Below are positions 1 to 7,924 of a stretch of 64,000 bases of DNA, one piece after another; position 1 is the first letter of the stretch; each line of letters opens with the position of its first letter. The DNA comes from Gemmobacter denitrificans (GTDB taxonomy: Bacteria; Pseudomonadota; Alphaproteobacteria; Rhodobacterales; Rhodobacteraceae). The translations under genes were made by a program, and so were the position numbers. Under the pieces are notes generated by a model, which made no database searches, was not told the origin of the DNA, and saw nothing but the letters and a program-made list of their open reading frames with translations. The stretch covers positions 372,001-436,000 of the forward strand of contig NZ_JBALHR010000001.1 in NCBI RefSeq assembly GCF_036964905.1. The letters are read 5' to 3'.

Positions 1-2
1 TC

Positions 3-1007
3 GCCACATTTGTGATGACGGCCCTTGTGCTGGTTTTTGGCGAGGTGCTGCCCAAGACGCTGTCGATCACCTATCCCGAGGCGGTGGCAACCCGTGTCGC
101 ACCGGTGATCCGGGCGCTGATGATGGTCTTTTCGCCGGTTGTTGCCGTAGTGCGCCTGCTGGTGCGCGGGCTCTTGCGCCTGCTGGGGGTAAAGCCCAAC
201 GCCGATGGCCACATGCTGGCCATGCGCGAGGAAATCGTCGGCGCCATTGCGCTTGGCCATAGCGAGGGCGCGGTGGAAAAGGAAGACCGCGACCGCCTGC
301 TGGGCGCCCTGCATCTGGGCGACCGCACGGTGGAAGAGGTGATGAAGCACCGCCGCCATATCGAGATGATCGATGCCGATCAACCGGCCAGCGCGATCCT
401 GTCGCAGGTTCTGGCCTCGCCCCATACCCGCCTGCCCTTGTGGCGCAATGAACCCGAGAACATCGTCGGCGTGATCCATGCCAAGGATCTGCTGCGCGAA
501 GTGGAACGGGTGCTGAGCGGCAGCGAAACCCAGCCGGGCGATCTGTCCCAGCTCGATGTGCTGAAAGTGGCGATGAAGCCCTATTTCGTGCCCGAAACCA
601 CCACGCTGGACGAGCAGATGCGCGAGTTCCTGAAGCGGCGCACCCATTTCGCGCTGGTGGTCGATGAATATGGCGCGATCCAGGGCCTGATCACGCTGGA
701 AGACATTATCGAGGAAATCGTCGGCGATATCACCGACGAATTCGACGTGGTACAAAAGGAACAGGCCCTGAAACGCGATCCCGCCGGGGATTATCTGGTC
801 GATGGCGCCATGACGATCCGCGACCTGAACCGCGCGATGGATTGGTCATTGCCTGATGACGAGGCCAACACGGTGGCCGGCCTCGTGATCCATGAAGCGC
901 AGATGATCCCCAATGTGGGACAGGCGTTCAGCTTCCACGGCTTCCGCTTTGAAGTGGCCGCGCGGCGGGAAAACCGGTTGACCAAGCTGAAGATGCGCCC
1001 GCTGTAA
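3..1007 (+). CDS. CNNM/CorC-family transporter-associated protein (5' truncated)
   Basis: Only the C-terminal 334 residues are in the window; the reading frame is open through the left edge, so the start lies outside. The visible part begins inside the DUF21/CNNM membrane domain (GEVLPKT motif typical of its last helices), then has two CBS domains (around TRLPLW...IVGVIHAKDLL and FALVVDEYGAIQGLITLEDI) and a C-terminal CorC_HlyC domain ending near LTKLKM. This order is that of the 'hemolysin family'/CorC-TlyC proteins, inner-membrane proteins linked to Mg2+/Co2+ export or ion homeostasis; actual haemolysis is not implied. It converges on the next gene with only 2 bp between stop codons, so the two share a 3' boundary. 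Confidence 0.9.
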   Translation, partial: ATFVMTALVLVFGEVLPKTLSITYPEAVATRVAPVIRALMMVFSPVVAVVRLLVRGLLRLLGVKPNADGHMLAMREEIVGAIALGHSEGAVEKEDRDRLLGALHLGDRTVEEVMKHRRHIEMIDADQPASAILSQVLASPHTRLPLWRNEPENIVGVIHAKDLLREVERVLSGSETQPGDLSQLDVLKVAMKPYFVPETTTLDEQMREFLKRRTHFALVVDEYGAIQGLITLEDIIEEIVGDITDEFDVVQKEQALKRDPAGDYLVDGAMTIRDLNRAMDWSLPDDEANTVAGLVIHEAQMIPNVGQAFSFHGFRFEVAARRENRLTKLKMRPL

Positions 1008-1009
1008 GG

Positions 1010-2446
1010 TCAGACAATCTCGATCGCGCTGGCCAGTCCTGACAGGCTTGTCAGGCCCTCCAGCGTGATCGTGCCCATCTTGCCGAAATCGAAAACCACG
1101 CCCTCGGACGTGACTTCGGCAAAGGTATTGATCACCTTGTTCGCGCTGTATGTGCCGCGCCAAAGCGCATCATCCAGCAAGAGCTTGTCCCCGGCCTTCA
1201 CGTTGAAATCGCCGATCGTGTCATCGCCAAAGCTGCGATTGAACACAAACTTGTCGGCCCCGGCATTGCCTGCCAGGCGATCATTCCCGGCACCGCCATA
1301 AAGCGTGTCATTGCCCGCGCCACCTTCCAGCCGGTCGCGACCACCATCGCCATAAAGCCGGTCATTGCCGCCCTCGCCCAGCACGGCATCATTGCCCAGA
1401 TCGCCGCGCAGCGTGTCATTCCCGGCACCGCCCCAAAGCCGGTCATTTCCGGCTTCCCCCAGAATGGAATCGTTGCCCGTGCCGCCATAGGCGCTGTCAT
1501 CCCCTGCGCCGCCGCCCAGCAGATCCTTGCCGCCTTCGCCCAGCAGGATATCGTTGCCATCCTTGCCCCAAAGCGCGTTGGCCGCATCGTTGCCGGTCAA
1601 TTGGTTATTCGCGGCGCTGCCGATCAGATCAACCGCCGCAATGCCCAGAACCTTTGCATCGGGAATGCCGGAGACAAGTTCGATATCGCCGGTCGCCAGC
1701 AAGACCTTGCCGTTCACCACATCAAGTTTCACATTGCCATCGGCCAGATCAACGATGACCCGTGCCTCTTCCCCAATCGCAACCGTCACCTTCTTGCCTG
1801 CTGCCGATGACAGCGCATAGCCGCCCGGCGCTTCGGTCCGGTCGCTGGAGCCGCCGACGATGCGAAACAGCAAGTCGGCGCGGCCTTCACCGATGTCATA
1901 GAATTCGTCCCTGTCGCGGTCGGTATAGGCCACACCGGTGACATAGGCGGTGGACCGGTGCAGGCCGAAATTCTCGGTCAGGTATTTCCACTGGCTGTTG
2001 GTTTCCAGCGCAACCCCGATTTCCCGGTAATTCCCCGCGATCATGTTGGCGCGGTGCGGTGCGCTCTTGAACAGGTTGGCATGCAGCATGTCCATCAAGG
2101 CCTGGGGGGAAACCGAATTGGTCACCCCGGCGATGTTTTCGCCCCAGCCTGCATTTGACATGCTGAACCCTGCGGCCTTCAGCCGGTCCTCCAGCGTAAC
2201 GTTGCCTTCTTGGACATGGCTGAAATGGTTCGTTGACGCCATGTAAAGTGAATGGCCGGTTGCCGACATATCTAGCTCGGCGACAAAGGCCAGCGGTTCC
2301 TTGGGGTCGGTCGTGATGGCATCCCAGCCCGATCCAGGCAAACCGACATTCAGCCCGTATTTCTGACGCGCAGCCTCGGCCGCAGGGTCAAGCCGCGCCC
2401 GGTTGATAAGCTCGATCAGATACTGCTCTGCCTCGGTCAGTGCCAT
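1010..2446 (-). CDS. CAP/SCP-domain protein with C-terminal RTX repeats
   Basis: 478 residues. Residues about 5-165 form a CAP (SCP/PR1) domain: HSLYMASTNHFSH (65-77), GWGENIA (100-106), SAPHRANM with His131, and YLTENFG. Residues about 285-400 carry roughly a dozen Ca2+-binding RTX nonapeptides (GGxGNDxLx type), and the last 80 residues look like a type I secretion tail ending in hydrophobic residues. There is no N-terminal signal peptide, which fits ABC-type (T1SS) export rather than Sec. ATG start has GGAGA about 8 nt upstream. Function is inferred: an exported Ca2+-stabilised CAP protein; the enzymatic role of bacterial CAP domains is largely unsettled. No T1SS transporter gene lies in the window. 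Confidence 0.85.
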   Translation of the reverse strand: MALTEAEQYLIELINRARLDPAAEAARQKYGLNVGLPGSGWDAITTDPKEPLAFVAELDMSATGHSLYMASTNHFSHVQEGNVTLEDRLKAAGFSMSNAGWGENIAGVTNSVSPQALMDMLHANLFKSAPHRANMIAGNYREIGVALETNSQWKYLTENFGLHRSTAYVTGVAYTDRDRDEFYDIGEGRADLLFRIVGGSSDRTEAPGGYALSSAAGKKVTVAIGEEARVIVDLADGNVKLDVVNGKVLLATGDIELVSGIPDAKVLGIAAVDLIGSAANNQLTGNDAANALWGKDGNDILLGEGGKDLLGGGAGDDSAYGGTGNDSILGEAGNDRLWGGAGNDTLRGDLGNDAVLGEGGNDRLYGDGGRDRLEGGAGNDTLYGGAGNDRLAGNAGADKFVFNRSFGDDTIGDFNVKAGDKLLLDDALWRGTYSANKVINTFAEVTSEGVVFDFGKMGTITLEGLTSLSGLASAIEIV

Positions 2447-2471
2447 GGATCATGTCTCCACAAGATGAACC

Positions 2472-2491
2472 TTCCGGCGCTGGCGCCGGAA
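2472..2491. promoter_or_regulatory. 9-bp-arm inverted repeat upstream of the CAP-RTX gene
   Basis: TTCCGGCGC-TG-GCGCCGGAA, a perfect inverted repeat with a 2-bp centre, 26-45 bp upstream of the CAP-RTX start codon. Its symmetry and place suit a dimeric repressor site, but no regulator is identified. Confidence 0.3.
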
Positions 2492-2576
2492 CACGGCACC
2501 ACCCTTGCCGCAAGACGACGACATTTTTGCGGCCAAAGGGGGCTGCAATCAAGGCCTCCGCCTGTAAAGTGGCGGA

Positions 2577-4160
2577 TCAGCGCCTGCTGCCGAACAGCGA
2601 ACCCAGAACGCCGCGCACGATGGCCTGGCCTGCCTTGTTCCCCAACTGCCGGGCAAAGCTCTTGGCGAAGGCATCGCTGACACTGTCGCTTTGCCTGCGC
2701 GGGGCGTGCTTGGCGGGTTCGGTCTTGCGGCTCGCGCTGCCATCAAAGCGGCGGCCCCGGTTGAACTCGCGCATCTCACCCGGATCGATGCGCAGGTCAT
2801 CCGCATGTCCTGGCACGGGTGGCGGTTGTTGCCCTTCGGCGGCACGGGCCGATGCCTCGGCACGGGCGCGCAGCCGTTCATAGGCCGAGTCGCGATCCAT
2901 CGGCGTGTCGTATTTTCCGCGCAGCGGCGACGCGGCGATCAGTTGCGCCCGAAGCGCCGGGTCAATCGGGCCAAGCTGCGAGGACGGCGGCCGGATCAGC
3001 GTGCGTTCGGCGATGCCCGGCACGCCCTTGGCCTCCAGAAACGAGGTGACCGCCTCGCCCGTGCCTACATCGCGAATCGCATCGGCAATGCCAAAGCGCG
3101 GGTTGGGGCGGTAGGTTTCCGAGGCCCGGCGCAGATCCTGCTGATCGCGGGCGGTGAAGGCCCGCAATGCGTGCTGCACCCGATTACCCAACTGACCCAG
3201 GATCGTGTCGGGCACATCGGTGGGGTCCTGGGTGATGAAATAGATCCCAACCCCCTTGGACCGGATCAGCCGGGCCACCTGTTCCACCTTGGCCACAAGC
3301 GCCTTGGGGGCATCGTTGAACAGAAGATGCGCCTCGTCAAAGAAGAAGACCAGTTTCGGTTTGTCGGGATCGCCGACCTCGGGCAGTTCCTCGAACAGCT
3401 CCGACAGAAGCCAGAGCAGGAAGGTCGCATAGAGCCGCGGGCTTTGCATCAGCCGGTCAGCCGCCAGCAGGTTCACCCGGCCCCGACCATCGGGATCGAC
3501 CTGCATCAGATCGGCCAGTTGCAGCGCCGGTTCCCCGAACAGCCCCGCCCCACCTTCGTTTTCCAGAACCAGCAACCGGCGCTGGATCGCCCCGATCGAA
3601 CTTTCGGAAACCAAACCATAACGGGTTGAAATTGCACTGGCATTTTCGGCGATGAACACCAGCATCGCCTGCAGGTCCTTCAGATCCAGCAGCGGCAGCG
3701 CCTCTTCATCGGCCAGCCGGAACGCGATGTTCAACACCCCTTCCTGCGGTTCGGTCAGGTCCAGCAACCGGGCCAGCAACAAGGGGCCCATTTCGGAGAC
3801 CGTGGCCCGGATCGGATGGCCCTGCTGGCCGTACAGATCCCAATAGGTGACCGGGCAGGCCGCATATTGCAGGTCCAACCCGATGGTCGCCGCGCGTCTG
3901 CTGAAGGCCTCATGCAGTTTGTGGCTGGGCGATCCGGCCATCCCGATGCCCGCCAGATCGCCCTTGATATCCGACAGGAAGACCGGCACGCCCGCGGCGG
4001 AAAAGCCTTCGGCCAGCACCTGCAGCGTGACGGTCTTGCCGGTGCCCGTCGCCCCCGCGATCAGACCATGGCGGTTACCGTATTTCAGCAGAAGGCGCTG
4101 CGCAGCCCCATACCCTTCTCCGCCGCCACCCACGAAAATTGCCGCTTCTTCGCCGCTCAC
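2577..4160 (-). CDS. HerA-like ATPase, DUF853 family (YjgR-type)
   Basis: 527 residues. P-loop GATGTGKT at 36-43, Walker B LVFFFDEAHLL at 271-281, and a RecA-like core followed by an Arg/Pro-rich C-terminal tail, matching the DUF853 helicase-HerA-like family (E. coli YjgR). The cellular role of the family is not established; the fold belongs to the FtsK/HerA DNA-pumping ATPases, so nucleic-acid translocation is a guess from fold only. The start is GTG at 4160 preceded by AGAGG five bases away on the minus strand. Monocistronic by its spacing: 130 bp from the CAP-RTX gene downstream and an intergenic region upstream. Confidence 0.88.
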   Translation of the reverse strand: MSGEEAAIFVGGGGEGYGAAQRLLLKYGNRHGLIAGATGTGKTVTLQVLAEGFSAAGVPVFLSDIKGDLAGIGMAGSPSHKLHEAFSRRAATIGLDLQYAACPVTYWDLYGQQGHPIRATVSEMGPLLLARLLDLTEPQEGVLNIAFRLADEEALPLLDLKDLQAMLVFIAENASAISTRYGLVSESSIGAIQRRLLVLENEGGAGLFGEPALQLADLMQVDPDGRGRVNLLAADRLMQSPRLYATFLLWLLSELFEELPEVGDPDKPKLVFFFDEAHLLFNDAPKALVAKVEQVARLIRSKGVGIYFITQDPTDVPDTILGQLGNRVQHALRAFTARDQQDLRRASETYRPNPRFGIADAIRDVGTGEAVTSFLEAKGVPGIAERTLIRPPSSQLGPIDPALRAQLIAASPLRGKYDTPMDRDSAYERLRARAEASARAAEGQQPPPVPGHADDLRIDPGEMREFNRGRRFDGSASRKTEPAKHAPRRQSDSVSDAFAKSFARQLGNKAGQAIVRGVLGSLFGSRR

Positions 4161-4193
4161 ACTGTCACCTCTGGCCCTGTTTCCTGTCGAAAA

Positions 4194-4306
4194 TACAATG
4201 TTAACGCATTTCTGCCAGTCTTGATCTTGTCCGGTGGCGCTGTCGCGTCCCGGTCTGTGACTTCCTCCCTGTGGACTGGCCGCGCCCGAAATGGCGCGGC
4301 TTTTTT
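4194..4306 (+). ncRNA. candidate small RNA ending in a strong terminator
   Basis: A -10-like TACAAT (4194-4199, poor -35) lies 80 bp before a very good intrinsic terminator: GCCGCGCC (4279-4286), six-base loop, GGCGCGGC (4293-4300), then TTTTTT (4301-4306). No coding sequence on the plus strand lies upstream of it; the gene to the left runs the other way, so the terminator must end an RNA. The putative ~100-nt transcript contains a CUUCCUCCCU stretch (about 4261-4270), an anti-Shine-Dalgarno type sequence used by several alphaproteobacterial sRNAs. Promoter is weak; transcript start is a guess. Confidence 0.4.
4279..4306 (+). terminator. intrinsic terminator, orphan
   Basis: Perfect 8-bp GC stem 4279-4286/4293-4300 with loop CGAAAT, followed by six T. 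Plus-strand orientation only; the minus side has no T-run. Confidence 0.75.
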
Positions 4307-4342
4307 ACATGATTTTCATTTGGCCCTGACCGGAATTTGCTG

Positions 4343-4371
4343 TTGACCTGTGCCGACACAGGCCGTAGCGT
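4343..4371 (+). promoter_or_regulatory. sigma-70-type promoter for a small RNA
   Basis: TTGACC (4343-4348), 17-bp spacer, TAGCGT (4366-4371). Good match to the housekeeping consensus of Rhodobacteraceae; predicted start near 4378, followed within 77 nt by a terminator. Confidence 0.5.
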
Positions 4372-4377
4372 CTTCAA

Positions 4378-4454
4378 CAATGAAGTCGGCCAGTCCGACA
4401 GGGAGCATAAAGCAATCAGAAAAGGGTCGGGTCAAACCGGCCCTTTTCGTTTTT
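4378..4454 (+). ncRNA. candidate small RNA or attenuated leader upstream of the IalB-type gene
   Basis: Predicted transcript of about 77 nt between the promoter at 4343-4371 and a terminator at 4420-4454. It holds an internal hairpin GTCGG/CCGAC (about 4386-4400) and a terminal 11-bp stem AAAAGGGTCGG/CCGGCCCTTTT with one G-U pair, then CGTTTTT. It may be a free small RNA, or the leader of the gene at 4587 with premature termination 130 nt before the start codon. The sequence does not match any family I can name. Confidence 0.5.
4420..4454 (+). terminator. intrinsic terminator
   Basis: Stem 4420-4430/4437-4447 (11 bp, one G-U), loop GTCAAA, tail CGTTTTT. Ends the candidate RNA starting near 4378. 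Confidence 0.7.
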
Positions 4455-4586
4455 CCCCGCGGGGGCCGCCCGGGCTGGCGGGGTTTTGCCCATATCCGGT
4501 GCAAGCCTTTGTGACAGGGCGATTTCCGGCCTGACTTCATCCCCCGCCCGTGGTATCGGGCGGCGGTAACATTGAAGGACGACCCC

Positions 4587-5237
4587 ATGTCGAAATTTGA
4601 CCTGACCAAGGCTTTCGCCATCACGCTTGCCATTGGCTGCGCTTCAGCCGCCTTTGCACAAGAGACCACCGCCCCGGCCGAGGGCGCAGCCCCGACCGAA
4701 GCTGCGCCGGCAGCCCCGACCGAAGCTGCCCCTGCCGCTACCGAGGCAGCACCCGAAGCCGCGCCCGCAGCCGATGGCCCGGGCACGGTCTATGTGAAAG
4801 CGACCAATGGTGATTGGGAAGAACGCTGCATGCGCGGCGGTGAAGGCCAGCCTGACCTGTGTCAGATGTATCAGGAACTGAAGGATCAGACCGGCAACAA
4901 TGTCGCCCTGATCAGCATGTTCCCGCTGCCAGCCGGCGAACAGGCCGTGGCAGGCGCCGTGGTTTCTGTTCCGCTGCTGACGCTGCTGCCGGCGGGTTTG
5001 TCGATGCAGATCGATTCGTCCAAGGCCAAGAGCTACCCCTACACCTTCTGCGATCAGGCCAGCTGCGTGGCGCGGATCGGGTTTCTTCCCGAAGAAGTGG
5101 CCGCGATGAAGAAGGGCAACAAGATCACCATGCAACTGGTTCCGGCGCAGGCCCCCGATCAGGTGGTGAAGGTGGAGGTTTCGTTGAAGGGCTTTACGGC
5201 GGCCTATGATGCGATGCCGCCCGCCACCAAGCCCTGA
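4587..5237 (+). CDS. invasion-associated locus B (IalB) family periplasmic protein
   Basis: 216 residues. ATG at 4587 has GAAGGAC 6-7 nt upstream; a hairpin CCGCCCG/CGGGCGG (4544-4563) sits in the 5' leader. Residues 1-24 are a Sec signal peptide (cleavage after AFA), followed by an Ala/Pro/Glu/Thr-rich low-complexity linker to about residue 62 made of near-repeats of TEAAPAA. The rest is an IalB domain: GDWEERC near its start and paired cysteines (C..C in MRGGEGQPDLCQ, FCDQASC). The family was named in Bartonella, but homologues are widespread in free-living alphaproteobacteria and their function is unknown. Likely monocistronic, ended by the terminator at 5256-5286. Confidence 0.85.
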   Translation: MSKFDLTKAFAITLAIGCASAAFAQETTAPAEGAAPTEAAPAAPTEAAPAATEAAPEAAPAADGPGTVYVKATNGDWEERCMRGGEGQPDLCQMYQELKDQTGNNVALISMFPLPAGEQAVAGAVVSVPLLTLLPAGLSMQIDSSKAKSYPYTFCDQASCVARIGFLPEEVAAMKKGNKITMQLVPAQAPDQVVKVEVSLKGFTAAYDAMPPATKP

Positions 5238-5255
5238 GGGCCAAGGATTTGGGAC

Positions 5256-5286
5256 AAGGGGCCGCGCCACAAGGTGCGGCCCTTTT
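5256..5286 (+). terminator. intrinsic terminator after the IalB-type gene
   Basis: 13-bp stem 5256-5268/5273-5285 with tetraloop ACAA and a following TTTTCGTTT. It lies between convergent genes. Confidence 0.8.
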
Positions 5287-5290
5287 CGTT

Positions 5291-6502
5291 TCAAGGCGCC
5301 TTGCGCAGGGCCAGAACCGCGTTCAGCCCGCCAAAGGCAAAGGCATTCGACAAAACGGCATTCACCTTGGCTTCGCGCGCCACATTCGGCACCACATCCA
5401 GTGCACATTCGGGATCGGGCTCTTCATAACCCACGGTCGGTGCAATCACACCGTCACGGAGTGCCATGATACAGGCCAGAAGTTCCACCGCGCCGGTCCC
5501 GCCGATCAGATGACCATGCATGGATTTGGTGGAAGAAATCATCAACCGGTCGGCCTGCGCCCCGAAAACATCCGCCACGGCAGCACATTCGGTCTTGTCA
5601 TTGGCAGCCGTGCCCGTGCCATGGGCGTTGATATAGCCGACATCCTCGGCATTCATCCCGGCATCGCGCAGCGCCCCCGCCATGGCGCGCGAGGCCCCCT
5701 GCTTGGACGGCATCACGATGTCAGAGGCATCCGATGTCATGGCAAAACCCACAACCTCGGCCAGGATCTCGGCCCCGCGCCGTGCCGCCTGTTCGTAATC
5801 CTCGAACACGAAGACGGCGGCACCTTCGCCTTGCACCATGCCGTTTCGGGTCAGGCTGAAGGGGCGGCAGGCGTCTTTCGACATCACGCGCAGCCCTTCC
5901 CAGGCCTTGATCCCGCCAAAGCACAGCATCGCCTCGGACCCGCCGGTGATCATCGCCCGGCACTGCCCCATGCGCACCATCTGGAACGCCTGCCCCATGG
6001 CATGATTGCTGGAGGCGCAGGCGGTGGATACGGTAAAGACCGGCCCCTTGATGTTGAACTCCATCGACAGATGGCTGGCGGCCGCGCTGTTCATCAGCTT
6101 GGGCACCACAAAGGGATGGACGCGGTTCTTTCCCTCTTCATAGACCGTGCGGTAATTTTCGTCCCAGGTATTCACCCCGCCCGCCGCTGTGCCCAGCACG
6201 ATCCCGGTGTCATAGCCCAGATGGCCATCGAAATTCAGCCCCGATTGCGCCACGGCCTGACGCGCGGCCAGCAGGGTGAACTGGGTGAATTTATCATAAA
6301 GTACAATCTGTTGCCGGTTGAACTTCTCATCCGGTTCCCAGTTGTGTACCTGCCCCCCGATCTGGATTGCCAGCCGGTCCCTGTCACGGATATCCAGCGG
6401 TGTGATCCCGCAGCGGCCTTCGCGAAAGGCGGCCAGCGTTCCGGGCACATCATGGGCCAGCGCGTTGATCGTGCCAGCCCCGGTAATGACGACGCGCCTC
6501 AT
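5291..6502 (-). CDS. beta-ketoacyl-ACP synthase (FabF/KAS II-like), operon with ACP and lpxD
   Basis: 403 residues, a full thiolase-fold KAS. Catalytic Cys162 in STACASS, His294 in INAHGTGT, Lys326 and His331 in KSMHGHLIGGTGA: the complete Cys-His-His set of condensing enzymes using malonyl-ACP. It overlaps the upstream acyl carrier protein gene by 4 bp (ATGA), and that gene lies 46 bp after lpxD, so the three appear to be one operon. It is more divergent than housekeeping FabF (for example KSMHGH instead of KSMTGH) and is probably a specialised synthase feeding the adjacent ACP. The link to lipid A acylation is inference from the neighbours; it could also serve another secondary acyl chain. 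Confidence 0.9.
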   Translation of the reverse strand: MRRVVITGAGTINALAHDVPGTLAAFREGRCGITPLDIRDRDRLAIQIGGQVHNWEPDEKFNRQQIVLYDKFTQFTLLAARQAVAQSGLNFDGHLGYDTGIVLGTAAGGVNTWDENYRTVYEEGKNRVHPFVVPKLMNSAAASHLSMEFNIKGPVFTVSTACASSNHAMGQAFQMVRMGQCRAMITGGSEAMLCFGGIKAWEGLRVMSKDACRPFSLTRNGMVQGEGAAVFVFEDYEQAARRGAEILAEVVGFAMTSDASDIVMPSKQGASRAMAGALRDAGMNAEDVGYINAHGTGTAANDKTECAAVADVFGAQADRLMISSTKSMHGHLIGGTGAVELLACIMALRDGVIAPTVGYEEPDPECALDVVPNVAREAKVNAVLSNAFAFGGLNAVLALRKAP

Positions 6503-6762
6503 GCTGCCTTCCGCGCCACCAGCCCCTCGACCGCCGCGACAATGGCCGCGACCGAGCTCATGTCGAATTCGGATTTGCCGGGCTCATTGGCATTGAAGGG
6601 CACGGAAATATCAAAGGCCTCTTCAATGGCGAAGATGGTCTCCACAAGGCCCAGACTGTCCAGACCCAGATCCTGCACCGAATCCGTCAGCCGGATATCG
6701 GCCACATCCATCACAGCCTGTTCGGCCAGAATGGCGATCACACGATCCTGCACGTTTTGCAT
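6499..6762 (-). CDS. specialised acyl carrier protein
   Basis: 87 residues. The phosphopantetheine site is GLDSLG with Ser36; the surrounding acidic helix (LVETIFAIEEAFDI) is typical of ACPs. Unlike AcpP it has an extended C-terminal part with an insertion PFNANEPGKSEFD between helices, more like the accessory ACPs (for example rhizobial AcpXL) that serve lipid A chain assembly. Its stop codon overlaps the start of the KAS gene and its start is 46 bp after lpxD. It should need activation by the holo-ACP synthase encoded elsewhere. Confidence 0.88.
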   Translation of the reverse strand: MQNVQDRVIAILAEQAVMDVADIRLTDSVQDLGLDSLGLVETIFAIEEAFDISVPFNANEPGKSEFDMSSVAAIVAAVEGLVARKAA

Positions 6763-6808
6763 TGTCCCACCTCCTGTCAGCCGGAATGGCCAAGATATGG
6801 GGGCCGTA

Positions 6809-7888
6809 TCAAGGTTTTGAAACAGATTTCTGAAGCTCGGCCAGTTGGGCAGCCATTCGGGGCAGCCGACGCAGGGCCTTGTTGATCTCCATCTGCGTTT
6901 CCATCTTCACCGCCGGATAGCCCAGAAGCACCCGTCCCGCCGGTGCATTGGTGAAAATCTTGGTCGCGCCCCCCGCGATCACATCATCGCCCACAAAGAT
7001 ATTGTCATTCACCCCGCATTGCCCCGCCAGCACAACGCGGTCGCCGATCCGGCTTGAACCCGCAATCCCGACTTGCCCGCACAGCAGGCAATCGCGGCCC
7101 ACCTGCACATTGTGGCCGATATGAACCAGGTTATCCAGCTTGCTGCCCGAACCGATGCTGGTGTCGCGGATCGTGCCGCGGTCGATGCAGGCATTGGCGC
7201 CGATTTCCACATCATCGCCGATGGTCACTGCGCCCAGACTGTGAATCCGTGTCCAGCTTTGTTGGCGGATTTCTTCACGATGTCCAAGGGTTGCGCGGAT
7301 TTCTTCAACCCCGCTCCGTTCCGGCGTGACGAACGAGAACCCATCAGCCCCGATCACCGCGCCGGGCTGGCAGATGAAACGGTCGCCAATGGTGACACGG
7401 GCCCCGATCCTTGCGCCCTGCAGGATCAGAGCATCCGCGCCAAGGCTGGCGCCTTCGGCAATGCTGACCTGTGCGGCGATGCGCGCGCGCGGGCCTATGG
7501 TCACGCCTGCCCCGATCACCACAAAGGGACCGATGGCCGCATCTTCGGCGATCCGGGCTGTGGGGTCGATCACCGTCATCGGGTGAATACCCGCAGCAAT
7601 GTCCGGCCCCGGGTCCATCATCGTGGTGAGCCCGGCCATCGCCACCCGCGACCGGGGGGCAAAGATGGCGGCCTCCAGCCCCAGATCCTGCCAATCCGCC
7701 CCTTGCCAAAGCAACGCGGCACGGGCCTTCCCCCTGGCCAGACCGCCCGCATATTTGGGGTCCATCGCCAAAGCCAGATCATCGGGGCCAGCCGCCTGCG
7801 GTTCTGCGGCGCGGGTTACCCGCAGGTCCAGATTGCCGGCAGCTTCCGCCCCAAGGGCAGTGGCAATGTCGCGGATCGTATGGCTCAT
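6809..7888 (-). CDS. lpxD: UDP-3-O-acylglucosamine N-acyltransferase
   Basis: 359 residues. An N-terminal uridine-binding domain (about 1-100) is followed by a long left-handed beta-helix of hexapeptide repeats (about 105-320, e.g. IGPRARI, IGDRVVL) and a C-terminal helix with KALRRLP. LVHIGHNVQ carries the His that corresponds to the catalytic base of LpxD. It adds the N-linked acyl chain to UDP-3-O-acyl-GlcN in the third step of lipid A synthesis, using acyl-ACP. Here it is not next to fabZ-lpxA but heads a run with an ACP and a ketoacyl synthase. The L,D-transpeptidase stop lies 36 bp upstream, so all four may be cotranscribed. Confidence 0.92.
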   Translation of the reverse strand: MSHTIRDIATALGAEAAGNLDLRVTRAAEPQAAGPDDLALAMDPKYAGGLARGKARAALLWQGADWQDLGLEAAIFAPRSRVAMAGLTTMMDPGPDIAAGIHPMTVIDPTARIAEDAAIGPFVVIGAGVTIGPRARIAAQVSIAEGASLGADALILQGARIGARVTIGDRFICQPGAVIGADGFSFVTPERSGVEEIRATLGHREEIRQQSWTRIHSLGAVTIGDDVEIGANACIDRGTIRDTSIGSGSKLDNLVHIGHNVQVGRDCLLCGQVGIAGSSRIGDRVVLAGQCGVNDNIFVGDDVIAGGATKIFTNAPAGRVLLGYPAVKMETQMEINKALRRLPRMAAQLAELQKSVSKP

Positions 7889-7924
7889 GGCGTCCTCAAG
7901 CAGGCAAAAGGCCCTGCCCCTGAT

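Noticed and set aside
5249..6820. A 523-codon open frame on the plus strand
   Set aside because: Antisense to the KAS and ACP genes, which have full catalytic motifs and coupled starts.
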